Source: JAWWPG01 sp038327385
Lineage (GTDB): Bacteria > Actinomycetota > Actinomycetes > Propionibacteriales > Nocardioidaceae
Direction of reading: 5' to 3'
Length of the DNA: 5,375 bases
Assembly (NCBI GenBank): GCA_038327385.1
Contig: JBBQKY010000177.1
Location: 1 to 5,375, forward strand
Under the pieces are notes generated by a model, which did no database searches, was not told where the DNA came from, and saw only the letters and a program-made list of their open reading frames with translations. Each line of letters starts with the position of its first letter. The stretch's first letter is position 1. The position numbers were made by a program, and so were the translations under genes. Positions 1-5,375 of this stretch are shown here, piece after piece.

Positions 1-48
1 GCGGCGGCGGCCCTCCCGGACGCGACAACGGACCGAGCCGCTCGATGA
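1..48 (+). CDS. C-terminal tail of upstream gene, possibly HemL (partial)
   Basis: The frame is open from the first base and ends in TGA at 46-48, giving the tail AAAALPDATTDRAAR. Only 15 codons are visible, so no domain can be seen. The TGA overlaps the next gene's ATG (ATGA at 45-48), a typical operon junction. In many actinobacteria the gene directly upstream of this phosphatase and ccs cluster is hemL (glutamate-1-semialdehyde 2,1-aminomutase), and an Ala-rich ALP-containing tail is compatible with HemL. The identity rests on context, not on sequence recognition. The frame could also be open by chance in GC-rich DNA. Confidence 0.42.
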   Translation, partial: AAAALPDATTDRAAR

Positions 49-698
49 GCCGCGTCCTCACCACCGTCCACCTGCTCCGCCACGGTGAGGTCGACAACCC
101 GGACCGGGTGCTGTACGGCCGGATGGCGGGCTTCCACCTCAGCGGGCTCGGCGTCGAGATGGCGCAGCGCGTCGCACAGACGCTGGCCGACCGCGACGTC
201 ACCTATCTGGTGTCCTCGCCACTGGAACGCGCGCGGGAGACCGCCGCACCGGCGGCGGAAGCGCTCGGACTGGACGTGGTCCTCGACGAGCGGGTCATCG
301 AAGCGGCGAACGCCTTCGAAGGACGGCGCTTCGGCGTGGGAGACGGCTCGCTGCGCAAGCCTGCCGCCTGGAAGTACCTCTACAACCCGTTCCAGCCCTC
401 GTGGGGCGAGCCGTACCGCGACATCGCAGTCCGGATGGTGGCCGCCCTGCACGACGCCCGTGAGGCAGCCGCCGGGCATGAGGCTCTCGTCGTCTCGCAC
501 CAGCTCCCGATCTGGGTGACACGCTCCTTCCTCGAGGGGCGCCGGCTCTTCCACGACCCCCGCCGGCGACAGTGCGGCCTCGCCAGCCTGACGAGTGTCC
601 ACTACGACGGACCAGACGTCGTGTCGGTCGCGTACTCCGAGCCTGCCGCAGATCTCCTGCCGGTGAAGCGCACCAAGAAGTTCGCGGCCGGGGCGTAG
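45..698 (+). CDS. Histidine phosphatase family protein (phosphoglycerate mutase/GpmB-like)
   Basis: This 217-residue protein belongs to the histidine phosphatase superfamily, which cleaves phosphate esters through a phosphohistidine intermediate. The RHGE motif is at residues 12-15, with His13 as the probable nucleophile. SSPLERARETA at 57-67 supplies the second phosphate-binding Arg (Arg62). Glu86 is the likely proton donor, followed by the FEG element at 91-93. VVSHQ at 149-153 supplies the second catalytic His (His152). The catalytic set is complete and the length is normal for the family. There is no signal peptide or membrane segment, so it should be cytoplasmic; the C-terminus is basic (VKRTKK). 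The ATG overlaps the upstream TGA and lacks a strong Shine-Dalgarno sequence, so translation is probably coupled. The ATG is favoured because RHGE normally sits close to the N-terminus. A member of this family in this place is common in actinobacterial ccs operons (Rv0525 in M. tuberculosis), but its substrate is not known. True phosphoglycerate mutase activity should not be assumed. Confidence 0.9.
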   Translation: MSRVLTTVHLLRHGEVDNPDRVLYGRMAGFHLSGLGVEMAQRVAQTLADRDVTYLVSSPLERARETAAPAAEALGLDVVLDERVIEAANAFEGRRFGVGDGSLRKPAAWKYLYNPFQPSWGEPYRDIAVRMVAALHDAREAAAGHEALVVSHQLPIWVTRSFLEGRRLFHDPRRRQCGLASLTSVHYDGPDVVSVAYSEPAADLLPVKRTKKFAAGA

Positions 699-702
699 GG
701 AG
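698..702 (+). promoter_or_regulatory. Ribosome binding site of the TlpA/ResA-like gene
   Basis: GGGAG lies 7 bases before the ATG at 710 and begins on the last base of the phosphatase stop codon. It decides the start: the frame is open further upstream, back to an ATG at 572, but that would add 46 Arg-rich residues ahead of a good lipoprotein signal and overlap the phosphatase by 127 bases. Confidence 0.75.
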
Positions 703-709
703 TCCGGCC

Positions 710-1285
710 ATGACCTACCGCCGGCGTGCCCTGGCGCTGCCGCTAGCTGTCCTGTGCCTCGCCGTCCTCGCCACTGGCTGCTCGACTACGCAGCTGAGTG
801 CGATTGGCCCCAAAGGTTACGTGGCCGGCGACGGCTCGGTGGTGACGATCGCCACCGCAGACCGCAAAGTTGCACCGGTTCTCTCGGGGGACCTCGTCGG
901 AGGCGGGACGGCGAGCTTGGCCGAGGACGAGGGCAAGGTCGTCGTGCTCAATGTCTGGGCCACCTGGTGCGGCCCCTGCCGAAACGAGGCTCCGGCATTG
1001 GCAGCGGCCGCCAGGGCGCTGCCGCGCGCCGCGTTCTTCGGCATCAACACCAAGGACGACGCTGCCAGTGCCCAGGCGTTCATCCGGAACAACTCGGTGC
1101 CCTACCCGAGCTTCTCCGACCAGGACGGCAGCCTTGTCCTCAGGATGCAGAGCGTCATCAACGTGTGGGCGAGACCGAGCACGCTTGTGTTGGATCAACA
1201 TGGCCGGGTCGCTGCCGCGATCTACGGTCCCACCACGGCGATCACTCTCGAGGACATCGTGCAGGGCCTCGAGAAGGAGTCGTGA
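710..1285 (+). CDS. TlpA/ResA-like lipoprotein thiol-disulfide oxidoreductase
   Basis: This 191-residue thioredoxin-fold protein probably keeps the CXXCH cysteines of apocytochrome c reduced outside the membrane, receiving electrons from CcdA encoded next door. The N-terminus is a lipoprotein signal: basic MTYRRR, a hydrophobic stretch at about 7-20, and lipobox ATGC at 21-24, so Cys24 would be lipidated. The mature domain carries WCGPC at 86-90 after the strand VVVLNVWAT, with redox cysteines Cys87 and Cys90. The cis-proline position is probably Pro156 in ARPST, followed by the LVLDQHGRV strand. Length and layout fit the TlpA/ResA/DsbE group. ResA of Bacillus is held by an uncleaved helix, whereas here the anchor appears to be lipid. 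The start is set by the GGGAG site 7 bases upstream and by the signal peptide. The stop overlaps the ccdA start as GTGA. Assignment to the family is firm; the exact substrate is inferred from the operon. Confidence 0.92.
   Translation: MTYRRRALALPLAVLCLAVLATGCSTTQLSAIGPKGYVAGDGSVVTIATADRKVAPVLSGDLVGGGTASLAEDEGKVVVLNVWATWCGPCRNEAPALAAAARALPRAAFFGINTKDDAASAQAFIRNNSVPYPSFSDQDGSLVLRMQSVINVWARPSTLVLDQHGRVAAAIYGPTTAITLEDIVQGLEKES
1274..1279 (+). promoter_or_regulatory. Ribosome binding site of ccdA, unusually close to the start
   Basis: AAGGAG sits inside the end of the thioredoxin gene, only 2 bases before the GTG at 1282. That is shorter than the usual 5-9 bases. The overlap GTGA with the upstream stop suggests re-initiation by the terminating ribosome, which could tolerate the spacing. 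A TTG at 1291 would lie 11 bases away and is the main alternative start. Confidence 0.55.
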
Positions 1286-2091
1286 GCGCCTTGGCTCCGC
1301 TTGCCGGGACCTTCGCCTCGCCGGCCGCCTCCGTTGGCTCCTGGTTCCACGACACGGCTGCGAGCGGGTCGATGACGTTGGCCATTCCGGTGGCGCTGGT
1401 GGCTGGGACGGTGTCGTTCTTCTCGCCCTGCGTGCTGCCGTTGCTGCCCGGGTACCTGTCGTACATGACCGGGTTGTCGGGCGCAGACATCGTCACGAGC
1501 GGGTCGAAGGGTGTGCGTGGCCGGATGTTCCTCGGCGCGCTGCTGTTCGTGCTGGGGTTCTCGGTCGTCTTCGTCGCGGTAGGCGGCGCGTTCGGTGAGC
1601 TGGGGCACTACCTCATCGAGTACCAGCGAACGGTCTCGAAGGTCCTCGGAGTCGTCGTCGTCCTGCTGGGGCTGGTCTTCCTCGGCGTCGTTCCGTGGTT
1701 GCGGCGCGACTTCCGGGTGCACACTCTGCCCTCCGTCGGGGTGGCAGCCGCGCCACTCATCGGTGTGTTGTTCGGCCTCGGCTGGACGCCGTGCATCGGA
1801 CCCACCCTGGCCGCCGTCCTCAGCCTGTCGGCCAACAGCGCAAACGCCAGCCGGGGCAGCTTTCTGGCGTTCGTCTACTGCCTCGGCCTCGGGATCCCGT
1901 TCATCATCGCCGCGCTCGCGTTCCGCAGGATGGTCGGAGCCGTCGCCTTCGTCCGCAGGCATCAGGCCTGGGTCACCCGGCTGGGCGGTGCGATGCTCGT
2001 CACCGTCGGCGTCCTGCTGCTGACCGGTGCCTGGGACTCGCTCGTCGTGTGGATGCAGACCCAGGTTGGTCCCGTTGTCCTCCCCGTCTGA
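1282..2091 (+). CDS. ccdA: Cytochrome c biogenesis protein CcdA (DsbD-like thiol transporter)
   Basis: CcdA moves reducing equivalents from cytoplasmic thioredoxin across the membrane to extracytoplasmic thiol-disulfide proteins such as the TlpA/ResA protein encoded just upstream. From the GTG the protein has 269 residues. The family signature FFSPCVLPLLPGYLSYMTGL begins at residue 46, with redox Cys50. The matching half-site GWTPCIGPTLAAVL begins at 167, with Cys171. About six membrane helices are visible, near 33-56, 83-105, 119-140, 154-178, 193-216 and 233-251. The two Pro-flanked cysteines lie in helices 1 and 4, as expected. About 30 weakly conserved residues precede the first helix. 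A third cysteine, Cys200, lies in helix 5 and is not part of the known mechanism. The GTG overlaps the upstream TGA. An alternative TTG start at 1291 would remove three residues. The 3' end probably overlaps resB by 17 bases. Confidence 0.93.
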   Translation: MSALAPLAGTFASPAASVGSWFHDTAASGSMTLAIPVALVAGTVSFFSPCVLPLLPGYLSYMTGLSGADIVTSGSKGVRGRMFLGALLFVLGFSVVFVAVGGAFGELGHYLIEYQRTVSKVLGVVVVLLGLVFLGVVPWLRRDFRVHTLPSVGVAAAPLIGVLFGLGWTPCIGPTLAAVLSLSANSANASRGSFLAFVYCLGLGIPFIIAALAFRRMVGAVAFVRRHQAWVTRLGGAMLVTVGVLLLTGAWDSLVVWMQTQVGPVVLPV

Positions 2092-3682
2092 GACCGAGAT
2101 CTTCCGCGGCACCGCGCCGGCGCCCGGCCCGGCGCAGCCGCCGGCGCTGCGGCCTCGGGAGTTCCTGCGGTGGGCCTGGCGGCAGCTGACGTCGATGCGG
2201 ACCGCGCTGATCCTCTTGTTCCTGTTGGCGATCGCGGCGATCCCCGGCTCGTTGATCCCGCAGGACCGCGTCGACCCTTCCGCGGTGTTTGCGTTCAAGC
2301 AGCGCCATCCGACGCTCGCGCCGGTGTTCGAGCGCATCGGGATGTTCAACGTGTACAGCTCGGTGTGGTTCAGCGCGATCTACCTGCTCCTGTTCATCTC
2401 GCTGCTCGGCTGCATCGTCCCGCGGTTGCGGCTGTACCTGCGGTCCGCGCGGGCGCGACCACCGAGGGCACCGCGGAACCTGGCCAGGATGTCGGCGTAC
2501 GACGTCTGGGTCACCGACACGTCAGTGGACATGGAGGTCGAGCGGGCCCGCGCCCTACTGCGCGGCCAGCGCCGCCGCGTCGAGGTCTACCCGGTCGCGG
2601 CCGGCGAGAGTGGTGGAAGCACGGTGGTCAGCGCCGAGAAGGGCTACCTGCGGGAGGCGGGCAACCTCGTCTTCCACGTGGCTGTCCTCGTCGTGCTGGT
2701 GGGCTTCGCGTTCACCGGCCTCTTCGGCTTCAAGGGCAGTGTCGCGGTCATCGAAGGGCAGGGGTTCTCGAACACGCTCACGCAGTACGACGACTTCACG
2801 CCGGGTGCGCGGTTCGACGTCAACAGCCTGGCACCCTTCTCGTTCAAGGTGGAGCATTTCCACGTCGCCTACGACCGCTCCGGCATCGGAGCCGGCACCC
2901 CGCTCACCTTCGACGCGAACCTGGCCGTTACCGACTCCCCAGACGCGACGCCGTATCGCTACGACCTGCAGGTCAACCACCCGCTGGATGTCGGGGGGAC
3001 CTCGGTGTTCCTCGTCGGGCATGGGTATGCGCCGGTCATCACGGTGCGCGACGGATCCGGCCAGGTCGCCTTCTCTCAGCCTGTCGTCTTCCTGCCGCAG
3101 GACGGGTCGTTCACGTCGTTCGGAGTCGTGAAAGCGCCCGACGCCCGGCCGGACCAGCTGGGACTCGAGGGGTACTTCTTCCCGACCGGAGCACTCGGGC
3201 CGAACAGCACGCCGTACTCCGCCTTCCCCGGGCCACAGAACCCGGTGCTCTCACTCGTCGCCTACCAGGGCGACCTCGGGCTGGACGCGGGGCTGCCGCA
3301 GTCGGTGTACGTGCTGGACAAGGCGAAGCTGAAGCCGTTCACGATGGGCAACGGCAGGCCCCAGCCGCTGCTGCTGCGCATGGGCCAGACGGTCAAGCTG
3401 CCGCACGGCGCCGGGTCCGTCACGTTCAGCGGCCTGCGGACCTGGGTGAAGCTGCAGATCAACGACCAGCCCGGCAAGCTGATCCCGCTGGTCGGCGTGC
3501 TCGCAGCAATCGCCGGCCTGCTGTGCTCGCTGTTCATCAGGCCTCGGCGGACCTGGGTCCGAGTGCGTCGCGAGGCCGGGCGTACCGTGGTCGAGGTCGC
3601 GGCGCTCGACAGGGCCGCCGGCGGTGACCCGGCAGCGCACGTCAAGCAGGTGGCCGAGGAGCTGCGGCCATCGTCAGCGTGA
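2075..3682 (+). CDS. resB: Cytochrome c biogenesis protein ResB (Ccs1 family)
   Basis: ResB (Ccs1) pairs with CcsB/ResC to form the System II cytochrome c synthetase, which carries heme across the membrane and attaches it to apocytochrome c. From TTG at 2075 the protein has 535 residues. Just ahead of and into helix 1 (about 42-60) is WRQLTSMRTAL, followed by the family-typical PGSLIPQ. Helix 2 is near 97-115 and helix 3 near 198-218. A large extracytoplasmic domain (about 219-465) contains VNHPLDVGG at 300-308, and helix 4 is near 467-488 after PGKLIPLVG. His201 at the start of helix 3 (NLVFHVAVL) is a candidate heme-binding residue. The start is uncertain. The frame is open back to a GTG at 2027, which would overlap ccdA by 65 bases. 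TTG at 2066 and 2075 and ATG at 2195 are the other options. The ATG would cut off the conserved WRQLTS lead-in. AGG at 2063-2065 gives TTG 2075 a weak site 9 bases away. Confidence 0.9.
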   Translation: MSSPSETEIFRGTAPAPGPAQPPALRPREFLRWAWRQLTSMRTALILLFLLAIAAIPGSLIPQDRVDPSAVFAFKQRHPTLAPVFERIGMFNVYSSVWFSAIYLLLFISLLGCIVPRLRLYLRSARARPPRAPRNLARMSAYDVWVTDTSVDMEVERARALLRGQRRRVEVYPVAAGESGGSTVVSAEKGYLREAGNLVFHVAVLVVLVGFAFTGLFGFKGSVAVIEGQGFSNTLTQYDDFTPGARFDVNSLAPFSFKVEHFHVAYDRSGIGAGTPLTFDANLAVTDSPDATPYRYDLQVNHPLDVGGTSVFLVGHGYAPVITVRDGSGQVAFSQPVVFLPQDGSFTSFGVVKAPDARPDQLGLEGYFFPTGALGPNSTPYSAFPGPQNPVLSLVAYQGDLGLDAGLPQSVYVLDKAKLKPFTMGNGRPQPLLLRMGQTVKLPHGAGSVTFSGLRTWVKLQINDQPGKLIPLVGVLAAIAGLLCSLFIRPRRTWVRVRREAGRTVVEVAALDRAAGGDPAAHVKQVAEELRPSSA

Positions 3683-3687
3683 AGGAG
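3682..3687 (+). promoter_or_regulatory. Ribosome binding site of ccsB
   Basis: AAGGAG begins on the last base of the resB TGA (3680-3682) and lies 5 bases before the GTG at 3693. It is the best-placed ribosome binding site in the window. It fixes the ccsB start there, not at the GTG at 3624, which lies inside resB and would add 23 hydrophilic residues. Confidence 0.8.
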
Positions 3688-3692
3688 CGGGA

Positions 3693-4688
3693 GTGACACA
3701 GACGTACGCCCACCTCAGCAACAACGCTGTTTACTCGGCGACCATCGTCTTCACGCTGGCGATGATCGCCCACGTCGCGGAGTGGGCCATGGCCCGCCAG
3801 CTCCCCGCCGTATCAGTCGAGTCGCGCCCGCGGGCTCTGGTGGCGGCGCGAGGCTCGTCGGTGGAGGATGTTCCCGCAGGGTTGGCGGCCGGGCAGGCGG
3901 TCGAGGGCGACGACGACCTGGAGCGCAGCGACAGGTTCGGGCGGATCGGCTTCTCGCTGACGGTGCTCGGGCTTCTCGTGCTGGCCGTCGGCGTGGTATT
4001 CCGCGGGATAGCCGCGCAGCGGGTGCCGTGGGGCAACATGTACGAGTTTTCGATCACCGGGTGTCTGGCGGTCTGCGCGGCGTACGTCGTGCTCGTCCGC
4101 AAGTACGACATCCGGTGGCTCGGGCTGCTCGTCACCGGCTTCTTGGTGCTGGTGCTGGGGCTGGCCGTCATCGTGCTGTACCGGCCGCTGTCGCCGCTTG
4201 TGCCGGCGCTGCACTCCTACTGGTTGATGATCCATGTGTCCTCCGCGGCGGTGGCCGGGGGCGGCTACACGGTCGGAGCGCTGGCCTCGGTGCTGTACCT
4301 ACTTCGCAGACGGCTGGAGGTCAAGGCGGCTGAGCATCCCGACCTGCCGCGCACCGGCTTCCTGTGGCGTACGCCGAGCGCGGAGGCGATCGACCGCGTT
4401 GCCTACCGGGTGCACGCCTTCGCGTTCCCGCTGTGGACCTTCGCCGTGCTGTGCGGCGCGATCTGGGCGCAGTACGCCTGGGGACGCTACTGGGGCTGGG
4501 ACCCCAAAGAGGTGTGGGCCTTCATCACCTGGGTCGCGTACGCGGCCTACCTCCATGCCCGGGCGACCGCCGGCTGGCAAGGCAGGGCAGCGGCGTACGT
4601 GGCGCTGGCCGGCTATGCGACATTCATCTTCAACTTCGTCGGCATCAACCTGTTCGGCTCCGGCCTGCATTCCTACGCCGGTATGTGA
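3693..4688 (+). CDS. ccsB: Cytochrome c biogenesis protein CcsB (CcsA/ResC family, heme handling)
   Basis: This is the heme-handling partner of ResB in System II cytochrome c synthesis, an integral membrane protein of 331 residues from the GTG. The WWD signature, which binds heme on the outer face, is clear at about 263-275 (WGRYWGWDPKEVW). Candidate heme-ligand histidines flank it: His174 and His181 (LHSYWLMIHV), His241, His287 (YLHARA) and His326 (GLHSYAG). About eight membrane helices are visible, near 14-32, 85-105, 118-136, 142-163, 175-204, 240-262, 272-290 and 303-320. A charged stretch at 38-84, rich in Arg early and acidic around EGDDDLERSD, separates the first two helices and should be a soluble loop. 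The start is set by AAGGAG 5 bases upstream. Naming varies: this family is called CcsA, ResC or CcsB in different organisms; the actinobacterial TIGRFAM-style name is c-type cytochrome biogenesis protein CcsB. Confidence 0.94.
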   Translation: MTQTYAHLSNNAVYSATIVFTLAMIAHVAEWAMARQLPAVSVESRPRALVAARGSSVEDVPAGLAAGQAVEGDDDLERSDRFGRIGFSLTVLGLLVLAVGVVFRGIAAQRVPWGNMYEFSITGCLAVCAAYVVLVRKYDIRWLGLLVTGFLVLVLGLAVIVLYRPLSPLVPALHSYWLMIHVSSAAVAGGGYTVGALASVLYLLRRRLEVKAAEHPDLPRTGFLWRTPSAEAIDRVAYRVHAFAFPLWTFAVLCGAIWAQYAWGRYWGWDPKEVWAFITWVAYAAYLHARATAGWQGRAAAYVALAGYATFIFNFVGINLFGSGLHSYAGM

Positions 4689-4711
4689 CCTGCGACCCCG
4701 CTGGAGGTCAC
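4685..4711 (+). promoter_or_regulatory. Possible hairpin masking the kinase ribosome binding site
   Basis: GTGACCT at 4685-4691 is the exact reverse complement of AGGTCAC at 4705-4711. Inside it GCG (4692-4694) can pair with CGC (4699-4701) around the loop ACCC, leaving TGG (4702-4704) bulged. The 5' arm contains the ccsB stop TGA (4686-4688). The 3' arm and bulge contain the kinase Shine-Dalgarno sequence GGAGG (4703-4707), 10 bases before the ATG at 4718. A ribosome reaching the ccsB stop would open the stem, so it could couple kinase translation to ccsB. There is no T-run after it, so it does not look like an intrinsic terminator. A 7-base inverted repeat can arise by chance in GC-rich DNA, so the role is inference. 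Confidence 0.4.
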
Positions 4712-4717
4712 CCAAAG

Positions 4718-5308
4718 ATGACTCCGGCGTTGGTCGGCGATTCGGCTGTCTTAGCCCGTCTGGTCCTCGCCAAGGCTGACGATCTCGGTCGCCCTCTGGT
4801 GGTGGGCGTCTCCGGCTTCGGCGGAGCGGGAAAGTCAACGCTCGCCCTGGCGTTGCACCAGTGCCTGCCTGGCTCTCAGGTGGTGCCCGGAGACGAGTTC
4901 ATCCGAGTCAGGCCCATGACGGGTCGCTCCGACGACTGGTCCAGCATCGACCGGCAGCGCTTGCTCGAGCAGGTCCTGCTGCCGAGCCGACGAGGTGAGT
5001 CGCAGTACCAGACCTACGACTGGGAGACCGGGACGCTGGGACCCTGGGTGTCCGTGTCGGGCTCTCCGGTGATCGTCGAGGGAGTCGGCCTCTTCCACCC
5101 GGACATCGTCAGGCGCTTTGACCTCCGGGTCTGGATAGACGTCGATCTCGACACCGCGACCGCACAAGGTATGTGGCGGGACGAGAACGTGTATCACAAC
5201 CCGCAGACCCAGCTGTGGGAGGAGGTCTGGAAACCGAACGACGCTGACTTCTTCCGGAGGTTCCGACCTGATCGAGCTGCCGACATCATCTACTCGCTGG
5301 ACACCTAG
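4718..5308 (+). CDS. P-loop kinase, uridine kinase-like
   Basis: This 196-residue cytoplasmic protein has the layout of the uridine kinase/phosphoribulokinase-type P-loop family, which moves phosphate from ATP to a small-molecule hydroxyl. The Walker A motif GFGGAGKST is at 33-41 after the strand PLVVGVS, with Lys39 and Ser40 binding ATP. GDEF at 58-61 matches the place of the substrate-site acidic pair (Asp59, Glu60). YDWETG begins at 100, and VIVEGVGLF at 118-126 resembles the core strand of uridine kinases. WRDE at 153-156 lies where the lid Arg-Asp is expected, and RPDRAADIIYS near the end is family-like. Uridine itself is not established as the substrate. ATG 4718 is chosen because GGAGG lies 10 bases upstream; the frame is open further back only as an overlap with ccsB. 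It follows ccsB by 29 bases. Codon 12 is TTA (4751-4753), the only one in the plus-strand genes here. It is probably a late addition to the operon. Confidence 0.85.
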   Translation: MTPALVGDSAVLARLVLAKADDLGRPLVVGVSGFGGAGKSTLALALHQCLPGSQVVPGDEFIRVRPMTGRSDDWSSIDRQRLLEQVLLPSRRGESQYQTYDWETGTLGPWVSVSGSPVIVEGVGLFHPDIVRRFDLRVWIDVDLDTATAQGMWRDENVYHNPQTQLWEEVWKPNDADFFRRFRPDRAADIIYSLDT

Positions 5309-5375
5309 GCGGCGTACTCGAGAGCCATCGGGTGGTCGGTGAACAGGTCGATACGTAGCGGTCGCGGTGCGCGTG
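5305..5375 (-). CDS. C-terminal tail of a convergent gene, unidentified (partial)
   Basis: On the minus strand a frame is open from the window edge to TAG (bases 5307 to 5305). It encodes 22 residues ending in LRIDLFTDHPMALEYAA. The mix of residues reads like real protein, unlike the Arg/Ser/Pro-rich text of the other two minus-strand frames here. I do not recognise the family from this tail. It runs toward the kinase gene, and the two stop codons overlap within CTAG at 5305-5308. No terminator hairpin is visible between the two genes. Evidence is limited by the short length. Confidence 0.5.
   Translation of the reverse strand, partial: RAPRPLRIDLFTDHPMALEYAA

Noticed and set aside
1..13. 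GCG/GCC triplet run at the left edge as a repeat element
   Set aside because: It reads as consecutive Ala codons in the open frame ending at 48, which is ordinary for a high-GC gene.
572..709. N-terminal extension of the thioredoxin gene to the ATG at 572
   Set aside because: The added residues are Arg-rich and overlap the phosphatase, and they would bury a good lipoprotein signal. GGGAG at 698-702 supports the ATG at 710.
1222..2349. Long open frame of 375 codons on the minus strand opposite ccdA and resB
   Set aside because: Its text is rich in Arg, Asp, Gln and Gly with no recognisable motif, and it runs opposite genes with clear family signatures. This is the usual antisense shadow of high-GC coding DNA.
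2170..3627. Long plus-strand open frame of 485 codons within resB
   Set aside because: It is an Arg/Ala/Gly/Pro-rich out-of-frame reading of resB with no membrane helices or motifs.
4685..4711. Hairpin after ccsB as an intrinsic terminator
   Set aside because: The stem is short, no T-run follows, and the next gene's ATG is only 7 bases downstream.
4364..4717. Upstream extension of the kinase frame inside ccsB
   Set aside because: The frame is open only because ccsB is GC-rich. The added residues are Arg-rich and unlike any kinase N-terminus, and GGAGG supports the ATG at 4718.
1..5375. A c-type cytochrome, promoter or new multi-gene system hidden among the ccs genes
   Set aside because: I found no CXXCH motif in the plus-strand genes, no convincing -10/-35 pair, no repeats beyond the one hairpin, and no gap over 300 bases. 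Apart from the kinase and the edge fragments, every gene fits the known System II locus.

Overview
This window looks like chromosome from a high-GC actinobacterium. G and C dominate third codon positions, GTG and probably TTG serve as start codons, and the gene order matches the cytochrome c maturation (System II, Ccs/Res) locus of Actinobacteria. In Mycobacterium tuberculosis the same order runs hemL (Rv0524), a phosphoglycerate-mutase-like gene (Rv0525), a thioredoxin-like gene (Rv0526), ccdA-like (Rv0527), resB-like (Rv0528) and ccsA/ccsB-like (Rv0529).

Layout, left to right. Bases 1-48 hold what is probably the last 15 codons of an upstream gene, which by position and composition may be hemL. 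Its TGA overlaps the ATG of a histidine-phosphatase-family gene (45-698). After 11 bases comes a lipoprotein thioredoxin of the TlpA/ResA type (710-1285). Its stop overlaps the GTG of ccdA (1282-2091), and ccdA overlaps resB (about 2075-3682). The ribosome binding site of ccsB (3693-4688) lies across the resB stop. All are on the + strand and tightly packed, so they very probably form one operon.

How they work together, from family knowledge. CcdA passes electrons from cytoplasmic thioredoxin across the membrane. The lipid-anchored TlpA/ResA protein uses them to reduce the CXXCH cysteines of apocytochrome c. The ResB-CcsB membrane complex exports heme and attaches it to those cysteines. HemL, if it is the upstream gene, supplies 5-aminolevulinate for heme synthesis. 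The substrate of the histidine phosphatase is unknown. No cytochrome c (CXXCH) is encoded here.

After ccsB comes a 196-residue P-loop kinase resembling the uridine kinase family (4718-5308), which does not obviously belong to cytochrome maturation. It has the only TTA codon in the forward-strand genes, and a possible hairpin masks its ribosome binding site. Its TAG stop lies in a CTAG palindrome that also supplies the stop of a convergent minus-strand gene, of which only the last 22 codons are in the window.

Most of the window is a well-known system in good order. I see no mobile element, CRISPR array, RNA gene or clear promoter, and no convincing new system. The parts most worth a second look are the kinase, its leader and the shared-stop junction.
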